From: Azolla pinnata
Lineage: Eukaryota > Streptophyta > Polypodiopsida > Salviniales > Salviniaceae
Direction: 5' to 3'
DNA length: 64,000 nt
Assembly (NCBI GenBank): GCA_037176905.1
Contig: JBBBWG010024445.1
Span: 9,420 to 73,419 of the forward strand
A model generated the notes under the pieces. It saw nothing but the letters and a program-made list of their open reading frames with translations, ran no database searches and had not been told where the DNA came from. This document shows, piece by piece, positions 52,801 to 64,000 of the stretch. How positions within the stretch are numbered: the first letter of the stretch is position 1; the number at the start of each line of letters is the position of its first letter. A program made the position numbers and the translations under genes.

Positions 52801-55800
52801 TAACCTTTAATAAGTGATAGCATGAAACGCAAACACAATAAAAGGTAATGAAAGGTAAACATGAACTCATTTCATTTCTTTTGTTTGACAGCGGTGAAGC
52901 TGCCTGATTCTATTTATCTTCTTGATAACTGTCCCCATGATTGGCTATTTTCCCAATGTGCTGCAGTGGTAAGGTCTTAACCAATCTTATTCGGATTTTG
53001 TGGTACCCACAAATTATTATCAGAATCAATCTTATTTATTACCGGGTGAATGGTAGTACAATACCTTGATTGAGATAAAATTTTAAGAATGATTGGGCAT
53101 CCTGGAACTGATAGATTTGATGAAGGGAAATGATTTCCCAACTTTAGAGGAAGTTTTGCTTTTTCTTCTGGCAGTCAAAAGAAAATCTGCAGATGTATAT
53201 ATAGAATCCAGAATGTAAACCCGAAACCCTAAACCCTAAACCCACTCCAAATATGTGTAATTTTGTGTAGAATGTAAAACTATGGGCAGTTCATAAGAAT
53301 ATGGTTGATGTATGTTGACTTTCTAGATTAGTGGATCCAGAGTGAATGGTCATAAGCTCCTTCAGATCTAACAGGAACTTGAAGGAAGAAGTAACATCCC
53401 TATTAACATTCTGGTGTTTCAATGAAGCAGGTTCATCATGGAGGAGCGGGAACAACAGCTGCTGGTTTAAGAGCAGCTGTAAGAATCCTTACTCTCTTTT
53501 CTTCGTAACCATGTAATTGTGTTAATTTACATGTTGCATAAAGTTCTTAAAACATTCACTTGGCCGGTTTCTACTGGAATCCACTAGTTTTTTTTTGTTT
53601 TTTTTAACAGCTGTTTTATGAAAAATTATTAAAAAATGTAAGAATTCAGTATGCTCATCATAACAGGAGCATTGAAATTTAATACCCATTCTAATAACCA
53701 ATTATGCTATACATAAAGTCACGCACCTGACCCTTTTATGGTTGCATGGGGTCATTCATTCCTTATGTAAGTTAGGTCATGAACACTGAAGAGCTTACAA
53801 TGTAAATGTGTGAGAATCCTTTGGATCATAATCTGGGCAAGTATTTACTCTATAGGAGGCCATTCTTGAACCGGTTCCAAAAGCAATCAGATGCTGAAAT
53901 CCACATAAAGCCATAGCCCATGCATTTGGAACATAAGAATTCGTGACTAAACGTATTGGGCTTGCCAGCTGACTGTTTCTTCCTGCAAGACCTCTACACC
54001 TTTGCACATTTATGCCATCTGCACGAAATTGAAGAAGCTGTTTCATTGGACAGTGCTGGCCAAGGAGCAGAGATGGCAGTGTTACTCTCTGGAACAAGAG
54101 GAAGAAGACCTCATGACAGAATTTTTCAACCGATTCAAGCAATTCCTTCACCCTTTCCCTGCAGAACTTAGATGGAGGATCAGATTGACACATTTACTTG
54201 AGTGACCCGGGGTCCCCTATAGATGCAACTCTTGTAGATGGATTTTGCAACCAGCACCTTGGATGATGTGCTTGACTAAGCATTATTCACGGACTGGTTC
54301 CCGCATCAACACACTCTACAACCCCTTGTTTGACTTAATTCAAGCAAACTCTTCAATGCGTGCACTATTTTGAGCTGATAAATTCATTTTGGACTGCCCT
54401 CTATGGTGTGCAAGGCCCTGGCTGGTCCCCATCTTAGCACACTCCACCACCTGTGCACATGTTTTTGATGTTGGCAAGAAGGGCACTTAACAGTAGATTT
54501 CCCAAAGTGGAACGACAAATGGGCTGTCCAAGATTTGGTGCGTGCACAGGAAGAAAAGGCTAAAATGTGGTCTGATACAATTAGTTATGAGATATGCATA
54601 TTGTCAACGTGAGCTGAACATAGCTTTCCCTGTCTATAATGCATTTAAACGAAAACTCTTGAATTCTTCATCGTAGTAGTTGTACTACCTATAAGATGAC
54701 TGACCTTATTTACAAGTTCATAGCCAAAGTGCTCTTTGATTTTGTAGTATTTTGTTTAATAAACAGAATCTACAATAAGTATGAACTCTTTGGTATGACT
54801 CCTTTTGTCATTTACCACGGGAGTTACATTGTGTGTTATACTGACTATGTTTACCCATACTGATTTTATTTTATGCTTGTTAAGGCGGAACACTGCGGCA
54901 CATGTGTGCCTTAAAGTATTTCATTTTTTCCTAGTTGCAATTAATGGTGTATATATCCTTTCTAATCCAACTTTTGGTATGCATTTAAAGTTTTGTTCAT
55001 CTGGATAGTTATTGGCATGTTTGGTGTAGTGTCCAACGACTATTGTACCCTTTTTTGGTGACCAACCTTTTTGGGGAGAGCGTGTACATACAAAGGGTGT
55101 GGGACCACCTCCAATTCCTGTGAACGAGTTTTCACTTGATAAGCTGGTTTATGCTATTAATTATATGATGGATCCTAAGGTACTTTTAAACTTTGAATTC
55201 TTTTTTATATCATAAGTTCTATCCTTGTTTGAGTGTGACTGCCTTATGTGTGAAGAAGACGATGACTATGGTAATAATGACCCCTAGAAGTATAGTGTGG
55301 ATTTATCATCCCCGCATATACTAGTAACCTGCATGCCTGAAGCCTGCATACCTTGCTTTTGTGTTATTTTCAGCCTTATGTTATGTATGTGTGAGAGAGA
55401 GAGGAGAGTAGAATCGACTAGGTTCTTTATCATCCACCAGGAGCCTAAATTTGACCCATGGGACAAAATAGACATATTAACTAGCTGAGTGAGATGTTAG
55501 GCAACTTTGCATCCCTGAGTAAGTTAGTGCATAGAGCATTCGTGGAGATAGTGAGTCATTCTTAAAATTATGGACATAAAACCATGATGCTGTTGTATCA
55601 GCATTAATCTAGGATACTATATTGAGGAGCCATGAACTGTTGTGCAGCCATCTCAGCCATGATGGTATCATTGGGTATGGATATGTTTGGCTGAATCCTT
55701 GCGGAAATGATGGATATGAAAGGGGTCTCCATTAATCTCTATTATTCCAGTATCAAATAACCACATACCTGGCATGGTAGCCAAAAATCAAAGACAAAAG

Positions 55801-56203
55801 TGCATTACGCGTCCCTAATTTGACTCTGTAGGTGCAAAAACTATTTTGGCAGTCCAGTTAGATGAACCATTTAGTGATGTGCACTAAGGAAATCAAGCTA
55901 AGATAAGTCTAGGAGCAGTTAGTCTGAGAACTGTGATTGTAAGCGTTTCTGTATCTTTTAATACAAAGCTATATCTTGTTTAATATATATAAATGGGCAG
56001 GAAATGTTTAGCTTACTATTTATTTACAGGTAAAACAAAATGCGCTGGAATTGGCTGAAGCAATGAAAGGGGAAGATGGGGTTGGAGGTGCTGTGGCTGC
56101 ATTCCACAAACATTTGCCGCCAATACTGCCCAGTGCTACTAGGCCGAATGCTTCGAAAATGCCATCTAATTCATTGTATGCTCACCTATCATGCTGCTTT
56201 TGA
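46865..56203 (+). CDS. UDP-glucose:sterol 3-beta-glucosyltransferase (UGT80 family)
   Basis: Fourteen exons: 46865-48134, 49241-49416, 50085-50318, 50414-50525, 50614-50781, 50869-50932, 51879-51936, 52036-52213, 52346-52476, 52664-52766, 52892-52968, 53431-53478, 55030-55179, 56030-56203. All junctions are GT-AG and in phase; product about 980 residues. The enzyme glucosylates membrane sterols at C3 using UDP-glucose. Exons 3 onward match UGT80A closely: VGTRGDVQPF near 543, HRVRLATHANF, GLEFYPLGGDP, MVKNKGFLPSGPSE, ANPPAYGHVHVAE, FFTMPWTPTSEFPHP, YIWSPHLVPKPKDWG, GFGSLPVE, the donor-site VHHGGAGTTAAGLRAA at 858-873, and PFFGDQPFWGERV. The oddity is exon 1: 423 residues, Ser-rich at first and then acidic, about 340 residues more than Arabidopsis UGT80A2 (637 residues). 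It has no visible domain. Its phase fits exon 2 exactly, so I accept it as part of the gene. Intron 12 is 1551 bp. Confidence 0.94.
53223..53243. repeat. Short telomere-type repeat in UGT80 intron 11
   Basis: Two and a half copies of AAACCCT lie within intron 11. This is too short to be informative beyond being an interstitial telomeric motif. Confidence 0.6.
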
Positions 56204-58785
56204 ATGCGAACAACTCTTCATGGTACATTGAATACAATATATAGATACATATCCTTTCTGCTTTTGAAAACCTGAATGTGGAGGATAATCTTGGGTTGTA
56301 AGCATTTCTTTCGGTACAGACCAATCTACTAGTATTGAACTAACCATATTTGTAAATTGTAAAAACTCTATTCACTTAAATATTCTTTGCTTTACCATCC
56401 CCATGACAAATTATGTGGTCTATGGAGGAGAGCATCTATTAGGTATTCATCCTTGTCTGCGGAGGAGTTGTGTACAGAACACACCAGTTGCCAAAGAAAA
56501 TGTTTATCAGCCTTTTTCTAACTATTTCTTGAACAGATTTGGGATATGTAACGGTCTCTCACATTGGAGTAGTACAATGGTTTGGATCGACAATCATTGT
56601 AAGTTGATGATTTCATTGTTTTTTTCCTCACTTGCTTTCTCCTTTTGCAAAAATCCTTGGTAATGGTAATAGTCATCAAGAAGAGTGGACCACTAATCAT
56701 AGTTTCAACTCAATTGTTTTAATGATCTACAAGATTTTTAAACATATAACTCAAGAGTGGACTTCAGATAGATAGATCACATTAATGTGGTAGCTTTTGT
56801 TACACTGCATACAGTAGCTCCTTCATTATACTAGCCATGGTCACCCAAGAGTGTGCTATCTACATTCTCATGACACAAACTGGTAGATCTTAGGCAATCA
56901 AGGCAAAAACAACCTGAAGTTTTTTTTAACAGATCTGAAACCCCACCAGTGCCTGACAAATTTCAAACAAGTCCACGAAAAAGAGCTCCTCTAGAATTAT
57001 ACCAATACAACTTCTCATTGAATTTAACCCTATCAAGCAGTGTCTCCAAGTACAAAGAATCATCATTACATTATACTTAAATCTTTGTCATGATAGGGAA
57101 CGTTCCCAAAAGTTGGTCACTTTTGCTGTGACGAGCAGTTTCTGATGTTTTTGCATGACATAGATTCACTGATGAATCTTGATATCTCCGCACAGCCTCT
57201 CCTTTCCCTCTTCCCTATTCATTTTGAAAAGGCAAATTGTCATATTAATATATCACCAAATTATTATCATCACAGTAAAAGCATAAACCCTAAAAAACAC
57301 ATCATTGTATATCAATCAAGAGTCATGGATTCAAGTTGATACCTAGACCAAGTCAAAACTATGACTATTGTCTATTTGCACAATAAGATTTTGGTGAGTG
57401 ATTCCAAACGATGTTTTTTGTTGGATATCAGGTGTCATAGGAGAAATAGAACAAAGCGTTAAATAGCTAATTAAACAAAAAATCCTCTCCAACTTTTACA
57501 AGATAATGAAGACTCACTCTATCACAAATATTCTGAAGAGGTCGTACTGGATTAATAAACATGTAGTCATCATCCAACCTTGCCAAACTTGTCATCTAAA
57601 AATCGGAGGTTTCTGAAAAACAAAAACCTAAACTAATAAACTTTTCGATAGACTATCTACATCTATGCCCCAAATCCTTAAAGACCTTTCAATTCTAATA
57701 ACTAATTTACATTATCTCTATTTCAGTTTGTCCTCCAAAATGAGGCTAATTCCATACAACCAACATATTGATCCAATTCACACTGTATACACAATCTTCT
57801 TCCAATCATAGTGTGCACAGTCAATAGTAATGTTTATTATCAAAATTCTCAAGCACTGAGAATTACTACTCAATTCCATATACACTATCCAAAAAGATTT
57901 TTTTCAAGTCATCAACCATATTTGACATTTGAGAGCAATAATAATAGCTATCAATGTATTCATCTTTTACACTTCATTATAATTGGAGATAAGGTTGCAA
58001 AGGTTTCAAACATTCGGGCCTTTTCTGACCAATCACACTTGAAATTGCCAAAGCAACATTTACCAACTCGCCTTGGTATGATGCTTAGATAAGTATTAAT
58101 AGTAACTAGGCCACTATGGGGCGAATGGATGGTAATATGTATAATCAGAGTGGATCCGATTTCTATTGTGTTTAAGGATTAAGATGATAAGGGTTATTAC
58201 ACTTGGTGATCGAATGGATTTCCTAGATGTAAATGTCACTATAATTCAAATTATATTGGAAGAGGAACATAGGAAGATTATACTTGCCTCTTACTTAGAG
58301 CAAACCTCAGTTGAAATTGCTAATGGTTGGAACCCACTCAATCTATGTTAATCTTAGACCTACAGTAATGCTTTCATTCAGATAGATAAATTTCGCAATT
58401 ATATTCTGGCTATAATGTTCAAACTACAGTCAATCTAGAAAATAATCCATTGTTCTCTTTGTATAAAGAAGTTCATGAGCCCCTGATTTGAACGGCAGAA
58501 GAACTAGTCTCGTGGCTTTGAGTCAGGGTGCTCTTCACACCACAGGTTTGGGTACTAGCTGATGTCAAATAATCTCAATCGTTTTTTGTTGGCTACTAAA
58601 AACTAGGAATGTGCTTAAAGAATTCCGATAGGATAAAAAATTAGAGTGTATAATTCATTGGCTACCGAATTAGAATAAAGTGGTTACTTTTCAACCCCAA
58701 AAGAAGCAACTAGATTTGAACAGTTCGCTCTTTGGGAACAGGTGAATGAAAAATTTATTACCTCGACTGACTCGCGCTCATCTTA
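56204..58785. other. Intergenic: convergent 3' ends of UGT80 and the small unnamed gene
   Basis: About 2.6 kb of AT-rich sequence. The left part should contain the UGT80 3' UTR. No open frame here has recognisable protein content (56403-56663, 57811-58092 and 58166-58351 were looked at). I see no terminal repeats or other signs of a mobile element. Confidence 0.45.
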
Positions 58786-59326
58786 TCAATTGAGGGGCGG
58801 TGGCTCGAGGAGGATTTGCTCAGAATGAATAGGATCAGAAGTTAGAAGCTGTTAACAAAAAAGAATGGAATGACTGAAAAGCGGATCAACGGAGAAGACG
58901 GTGATAAGGCATGCGCCACATATAAGGCCCATGTCAAAACAATAAATAAAAAAGAAACAAGGAAAGGCCTACTGGATCGCGAAGCAGGGGCTTTGAATCG
59001 TCGGGAACCACGCGAAATGGAGGCTTCTTCTTGCTGCTACCAATATTAATCTTGTTGTTGCTGCTGCTGTTGTGGTTGTGGTCGTCGTGGTCGTTGTTGT
59101 TGTTGTTGTTGCTGCTGCTGCTGTTGTAGTTGATGAACATGGCGGGCGTAGCAGGTACGCGGGGCGGTTGTGGTGATGGCGATGGCGACCTGACACTCTG
59201 CATCCTGTCCTCTCTAATGGGTTCGTGCCATGTTCGAGATACGGAAGCTCCGTGAGCTCGCCATGGTTCACGATACGTCTCCAAAACTCGCTCCTTTCTT
59301 CGCACAGAATGCGATGGCAGGAAATT
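58786..59326 (-). CDS. Small plant protein of unknown function, 3' two coding exons (5' exon not found)
   Basis: Two exons are supported. The first, 58973-59326 (118 codons, phase 0 at both ends), has a pyrimidine-rich acceptor, TTCTTCAG. The second, 58786-58848, adds 20 residues and the stop codon; the intron between them is 124 bp with GT-AG ends. The joined C-terminus reads KPLLRDP then LLTSDPIHSEQ and ILLEPPPLN, which resembles the end of a small conserved plant protein family that I recall only as uncharacterised. The front part has REPWRAHGASVSRTWHEPI and a Ser/Pro stretch. The middle is an Asn/Ser/His low-complexity run encoded by AAC/AGC repeats. There is no in-frame ATG before the middle of the first exon, so the start must lie in an upstream exon, perhaps within 59600-59850. 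Function is unknown. Confidence 0.6.
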
Positions 59327-59332
59327 CTGAAG

Positions 59333-59600
59333 AAGTAGAAGAAGAAGAAGAGTATTTTGAATGAGATCTAATTCTGAAGAAAAAGAAGAAGAGTATTTTG
59401 AATGAGATCTAATTCTGAAGAAGAAGAAGAAGAGTATTTTGAATGAGATCTAATTCCGAAGAAGAAGAAGAAGAAGAAGAAGAAGAGTATTTTGAATGAG
59501 ATCTAATTCCGACGAAGAAGAAGAAGAAGAAGGAGAAGAGTATTTTGAATGAGATCTGATTTTGAAGAAGAAGAAGAAGAGGAGGAGTATTTTGGTCTCA
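59333..59600. repeat. 41-53-bp tandem repeats with GAA runs
   Basis: About six copies of a unit made of a variable GAA run followed by GAGTATTTTGAATGAGATCT. AGTATTTTG falls at 59351, 59392, 59433, 59486 and 59539, and a diverged copy lies near 59586. The units differ chiefly in the length of the GAA run. On the minus strand these are TTC runs, and the first lies directly before the acceptor of the small gene. Confidence 0.9.
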
Positions 59601-60023
59601 TTCTGTCCTCTTCAAAAACATGGTGGGATCGATGCCCAGCGAGCTTTTGTTCTTGCGATTGATCTTCCAATTGCTTTTGTGGCATTGGCGCCCGAAATCG
59701 AGAACTCGACACGTTGTGGATGGAAAAGTAACAGTTCGTTTCTGAATTTGGCGTAGTTGCTTGCAGTTCGATGCGTGAAAGTGTGTGAGAGAAAAGCTGA
59801 CAGAGTGAGGTTGAGACCCGAGGTCGAGACAAGTTGATTGATAGATGGGATTAACATAGATTGAAGTAAAAAAATGTCTCAATCTCCTGATTTGCTCGGG
59901 AATCTTAAATTAATTAGATGTTAAAATCTATAAATCTCTTGTCCATTTCTTGTACATTTATGATTATCTCTTGTACATCTCTTAAACTGATTAAAAGGAA
60001 ATCACTATTTGGGGAAAGAACAA
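59601..60023. other. Region upstream of the small gene; presumed 5' exon not placed
   Basis: On the minus strand this region looks like leader or 5' exon sequence up to about 59880 (more GC-rich than its right flank), but none of the GT sites is a convincing donor for the exon at 59326. The right end (59880-60023) is AT-rich and may hold degenerate copies of the array that follows. Confidence 0.35.
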
Positions 60024-60485
60024 TTGAATGTTAAAATTAAAATTGGGCGTTAATATGTAATCTCTAATTTTTGTAGGCATCAAAATGTAATTAATAAATT
60101 TGTTAGCCCTTTGTTCGTACTTTTCCCATATATATGCTAATTTGGAATCTAATTAATTTGGTGTTAAACAACTAATTGAATGCTTTTTTTTAAGTATGTG
60201 TTAATCGGTAATTTCTAATTTGTCGTTAGGCATCAAAATGCAAGTAATAATTTGGTTATGCATTTTCTAGTACTTGTCTCATACACATGTTAATCTGGAA
60301 TCTGATTAATCTGCCATTAACAAACTAATCGAATGTTAATTTTATGAAATCGGGCATTAATATGCAGTTTCAATCTTATTGCAAGCGTCAAACTGTAATT
60401 AACAAACTTGTTACACGTTTTCCGGTGTTTTCCCTGTATGCACGTTAACCTATGATCTGATTAACTAGGTGCTGATCAACTAGCT
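60024..60485. repeat. Three tandem units of about 153 bp just upstream of HAT1
   Basis: Units begin at TTGAATG (60024), TTGAATG (60176) and TCGAATG (60329), so the period is 152-153 bp. Each contains a TAGGCATCAAAATGTA-like block, a TTGTTA box, a CATATATATG- or CATACACATG-like box and GGAATCTGATTAAT. The units are clearly diverged. Related blocks occur at about 45860-45920, upstream of UGT80. Confidence 0.8.
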
Positions 60486-60741
60486 GAATTGTGCAGGGGC
60501 AAATCTTGCCATTAACAATTCCTTTCAAAGAAAGGGCATTTTTGGAGTTAGTTAAAACCCTGCAAGAACAAAGATCGGTGATTGTACAAAAAATGACGAC
60601 CTGTCCAGAAGAAGAAAACGGGGAAGAACACGCAACAAAGAAAACGAGCTCCGAGCGCGGGAAACCTCGGCTCCTTCCTCCTCCTCCTCTTTCTGTCCAT
60701 CGATTCTCGTCTTCCCGTTCCGTCCCTTCCGATCCTCCGAT

Positions 60742-60786
<45 letters not shown>

Positions 60787-60796
60787 CGTGGCCTCC

Positions 60797-63666
60797 ATGG
60801 ATTCTTCTCCTTCCGCCGTCGACGCCGAGATCCAACTCAAACCTGCCAAACGCCAGCGCAAAGTCTGCTTCTCTGCGGGTAAGTCCACCGCACCTCACCT
60901 TTTTTTTTTGCTCCTTCCATGTTATCCCTCCGTTTCGATCTCCCGCTGCGCGTTCGTTTGGTTCGCTTGGCGCGGAATCCAGTGAGCTCGGCGTTTGCCT
61001 CCTCTCCGGCGATCTTTTTCGTTTCGAAAGCCCAGCGAGCTTCGATGTCCATCTCCTTTCCTACTTCTTAATCGACAAACTGTAAATCTCCGACGCCTTT
61101 CGATTTAGGTTCAAAGGCTACCTCTTTACTTTGTTTTTTAAGGTTAAAAATAGCACTCTTGGTCTCTATTCTTTCTTTTTCATGAAGCGAGTACCGTGAT
61201 TTTTTTATCCCTTTTTTTATTATTATCTCCACGTTCGTTCCGCTGGATTAGGTAAATTTGTAGCTAGGCTTTCTTACCTATTTGTTTTTTTCCATTTTTC
61301 TTTCTCATTCCCTTAAGTGAAGTTGCTGTTAATCTGCAGTCTCCGAACTCTCTCAAGCTTTCATCGTCTTCCTTTCTTGTTCCTCTTATTGAGTTGCTTT
61401 TGTGATTATGTCAGTCCTATGTTGTTTCCGAGCTGTTTCATTTCAATTTATTCGCTGTCCTGAGTTATGCAAATTTCTGATCTTTTTACTGTCATGCTCC
61501 AAGCTAGAAGTTTTTAATCTATACCGAACACGGTTTCTTAAGCTTCTGACGCACGGTTTTTAATGTATACCGAACATAATACTTCAGTATTATGCAAATT
61601 TCTGATCTTTTTACTGTCGTGCTCCAGGCTAGAAGTTCTTAATCTATACCGAACACGGTTTCTTAAGCTTCTGACGCACGGTTTTTAATCTATACCGAAC
61701 ATAATACTTCTGTATTATGCAAATTTCTGATCTTTTTACTGTCGTGCTCCAAGCTAAAAGTTTTTAATATATATCAAACACGGTTTCTTAAGCTTCTGAC
61801 GCACTTTCATTTTAATGTACCGTGTAGATGTTGGTGTGGATCCAAATACCTGCATCATGTTACGTCTCGGTGAGAATCTCATTTCAGTATGAAGAATTAT
61901 AAGAATATTCTAGTTAAATATTATTTAAATTCGTTCAAACGTGATATTAACTATAACGTATAAACTTTCTTCCAAACTATCGAAGGAGTTTTTATGTACT
62001 AATCCTTAAGGACAGCAGTATAGGAACTGCCTTTTGTTTATAGAAAAACCTTTTAAAGTGTTTGGTGCGAGTGCAGCAAGGGGGAGTACCTTAACAAAAT
62101 CAGTATAGGAACAGACTTATACACATACCTCAGCCGTTTAAAGTGTTTGAATGAGTACAGCAAGGGAGAGTACCTTAAGAACAGAAGTGTCCAAACGGTC
62201 TTATGTTTATGCACTTACCTTTTAAAGTGTTTGAAACGAGTACAGCAAGGAAGAATACCTTAAGAACAAGCAGCTCGTGCACTAACCTTTTAAAGTGTTT
62301 GGAATGACTACAGCAAGGAAATGCTTTGATTTGTACGAAGATGGCATCTATTAATCAAGATTTTCTGTAATAAATTGATAATCATTATACAGAGATTGAC
62401 AAAGACTCGACTACTGAATGGAAACTGAATGTGACAAATGCCCATACACTATCATATTTCATTCCCGTGGTACCTGAGTTATATCAGCTCAATTCATTTG
62501 TGGTTCATTGGTTTATTGTATGGTTCAGTTTAGCCTTACAGATAAATAATCATACAAAGGATGGTTTAGAAATTATCAAAGAGGATTCTGTAGTCTATTA
62601 TTGGTTAACATCATATTTTTACAGAGATAAACAAAAGCTCACTTTTCGAAGAGGTGGAATATAATGTTCAAAGTGTACTGGAATATAATCATATGCGGAT
62701 ATTTTTATCACCTAATGAATCTTAATGAAAGATAGCGCTTAGAGTTGGCAATGGAATGCTTTTCCCCTGAGCCCTCATGACATGCACACATTTTTATATA
62801 TGAGCAATCCTAATTTGAATAGAGCTTAGAGTTGGCTATAATTGTAGCATGTAACATTTGAATTTCTTTCTGGGATCTATGTAGTGTTTTATAGCAGATA
62901 CTGTATGATTATTTGGTAGCATCCCACAAGTCTGGTATGATTGCTATGAGAAGTCATGCATATGACGGTATCAGTGACTATTGATTTAAGTTTTATTTCA
63001 TACTTGTAACAATTATCTTGAACCATTTAATGTTCTATTGTGTAAGCAATTATTAGCTGTGCATATTTCGAAAATAACTCAACAGCTGTGGATATCATCA
63101 GCATTAAATTTCATGTAATGTTAGGATGATTAATAGCGTTTGTTGTAGTCGTCTGATGTGAAATTGACTCAATGTAGATTTCGTGTCATATTTTTGTGAA
63201 CCAATGACGTTTTTGTAGTGATAAATTGTTTTCATCCATAATGTAGTGAACTCTCGAAAGGGCATGGAAGAAGGTTTAGGGGCAACCCCAGAGTTCGCAC
63301 CAAATTTTGCAGAGCGCCTTTTTGGTGAGGAGGGAAAAATATATGGTTACAAGGATCTGAAGGTAGTAAGTGTATACTCTGTAAAATGTACTTCATATCC
63401 TCACATCACTGTCTCACGCTTTCTCTCTGGTTGATATACAGATAATTATCTGGCTTCATGCTCTTTCATTTTATGCTCATGTGGAAATCACACATAATGG
63501 GATGACGCAGGTGAAATTCCATGCAATACTTAATCATCATGTTCTACATTCTTGCCTTATGTAAAATGAATTATGAGGGTCCAGTTCATAATGAAGTTAT
63601 TATGGACATATACAGAACTCAATAGGTGGGACGCAGAAAGTTACAGATTTGCAGAAGGTGTTCAAG
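60797..63666 (+). CDS. HAT1: Histone acetyltransferase type B catalytic subunit (HAT1-like), 5' part
   Basis: Five exons are visible: 60797-60878, 61828-61869, 63247-63362, 63442-63510, 63616-63666; all GT-AG and in phase, about 120 residues, with the rest beyond the window. HAT1 with its RbAp46/48-type partner acetylates newly made histone H4 (Lys5 and Lys12) before chromatin assembly. Evidence is the basic start KPAKRQRKVCFSA, then PNTCIMLRLV, then FAPNFAERLFGEEGKIYGYKDLK, close to the FGD-E-GYKGLK block that opens the HAT1 N-terminal domain. After it come SFYAHVEI and VTDLQKVF, matching the plant Y-AD-I and ITDLQ-A segments. The acetyl-CoA site is not in the window. The frame is also open upstream to an ATG at 60593, with a poly-Ala run between, so the start is not certain; 60797 fits known homologues better. 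Intron 2 (1377 bp) holds two tandem repeat blocks. Confidence 0.85.
61461..61805. repeat. Three tandem units of about 130 bp in HAT1 intron 2
   Basis: Each unit contains TTATGCAAATTTCTGATC, GAAG-T-TTAATCTATACCGAA and GGTTTCTTAAGCTTCTGACGC. They start near 61465, 61593 and 61715. Units are about 95 percent alike, so the expansion is recent. They lie wholly in the intron between exons 1 and 2 (61828 is the next exon). Confidence 0.88.
62030..62330. repeat. Four tandem units of about 75-90 bp in HAT1 intron 2
   Basis: The phrase TTTAAAGTGTTTG, followed by GAG(T)ACAGCAAGG and AGTACCTTAA, recurs four times between 62050 and 62320 with moderate divergence. It lies in the second intron of HAT1 and is unrelated to the preceding 130-bp units. 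Confidence 0.8.
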
Positions 63667-64000
63667 GTGAGGTTATGGTATAGTCTTGAATGTTTGGCAG
63701 TTAATTCTGTTGCACAGGCTGCATGAATGCTAATTTCGAACTTTAATGTTAACAAAATATATGTAAATGTATTTGATGGGTAGCGAATCTTATGTTAATG
63801 ATACTATTGATATTCAATGGGTAGTGAATCGTATGTTAATAATTAAATCTGTTTTCTTAAGAGTTGCATATCAATCTTTAATGCATTGACACTGCTTATC
63901 AACTCACATGCATCCTTCTTTCTCTTAATTTTTATTTTTAGTAAATTTTTTATGACATGACATGCAAATACGGATACCTACAAAGATTCATTTTCGTGTG
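63667..64000 (+). other. HAT1 intron 5, running out of the window
   Basis: The donor GTGAGG after 63666 opens an intron. I found no acceptor with a credible in-phase HAT1 exon before the end of the window, so the next exon lies beyond it. The sequence is AT-rich with a repeated phrase GGGTAG-GAATC-TATGTTAAT at 63778 and 63820. Confidence 0.6.

Noticed and set aside
53479-55029. Gene or element inside UGT80 intron 12
   Set aside because: The 1.55-kb intron has short open frames (53795-54205) but no recognisable motif, terminal repeat or poly-A tail.
62391-62664. Possible HAT1 exon with an open frame in intron 2
   Set aside because: The acceptor is plausible, but the product has no match to HAT1, and joining exon 2 to 63247 is in phase and gives a family-like sequence.

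Overview
This is a 64 kb piece of nuclear DNA from a land plant. Spliced GT-AG genes with introns of about 80 to 1900 bp encode plant-type proteins: a TOC159-family chloroplast import receptor, an SR34/ASF-type splicing factor, a plant KDO8P synthase, a CPK7/8/13/32-type CDPK, a CDKG kinase and a UGT80 sterol glucosyltransferase. The wording of the pentatricopeptide (PPR) repeats, the long intronless GC-rich PPR gene and the many tandem repeats remind me of a fern or lycophyte rather than a flowering plant. That is an inference, not a measurement. Two runs of exactly 100 N (17761-17860, 36462-36561) are assembly gaps, and both lie inside tandem arrays.

Layout: TOC159-like receptor (+, 653-4576); PLS-class PPR protein (+, 6788-9952); SR34-like factor (-, 12 coding exons, 16130 down to 11108), whose promoter is a tandem array at 17507-18740; a G-poor CAY-repeat tract (20160-21250) running into ALG10 (+, 8 exons, 21314-25519); KDO8P synthase (-, 13 exons, 30246-27070); CDPK (-, 8 exons, 34825-31581); a 9-bp satellite and an alternating purine-pyrimidine tract (36356-37770); CDKG-like kinase (-, single coding exon, 42862-39881) preceded by a 190-bp minisatellite; UGT80 sterol glucosyltransferase (+, 14 exons, 46865-56203); a small protein gene I cannot name (-, 59326-58786); and the 5' part of a HAT1-type histone acetyltransferase (+, from 60797, leaving the window at the right end).

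Each splice model was built by hand: every junction is GT-AG, phases agree across junctions, and the joined protein matches the family as I remember it. The genes do not form one pathway; they are ordinary housekeeping and signalling genes. ALG10 and UGT80 both use glucosyl donors but in different processes (N-glycan precursor and sterol glucosides). SR34 and CDKG are both linked to splicing control in plants, but 24 kb apart this is probably chance. What sets the window apart is the amount of tandem repetition in and next to promoters: at SR34, ALG10, CDKG, UGT80, the small gene and HAT1. I found no defence island, CRISPR array, gene cluster or intact transposon.
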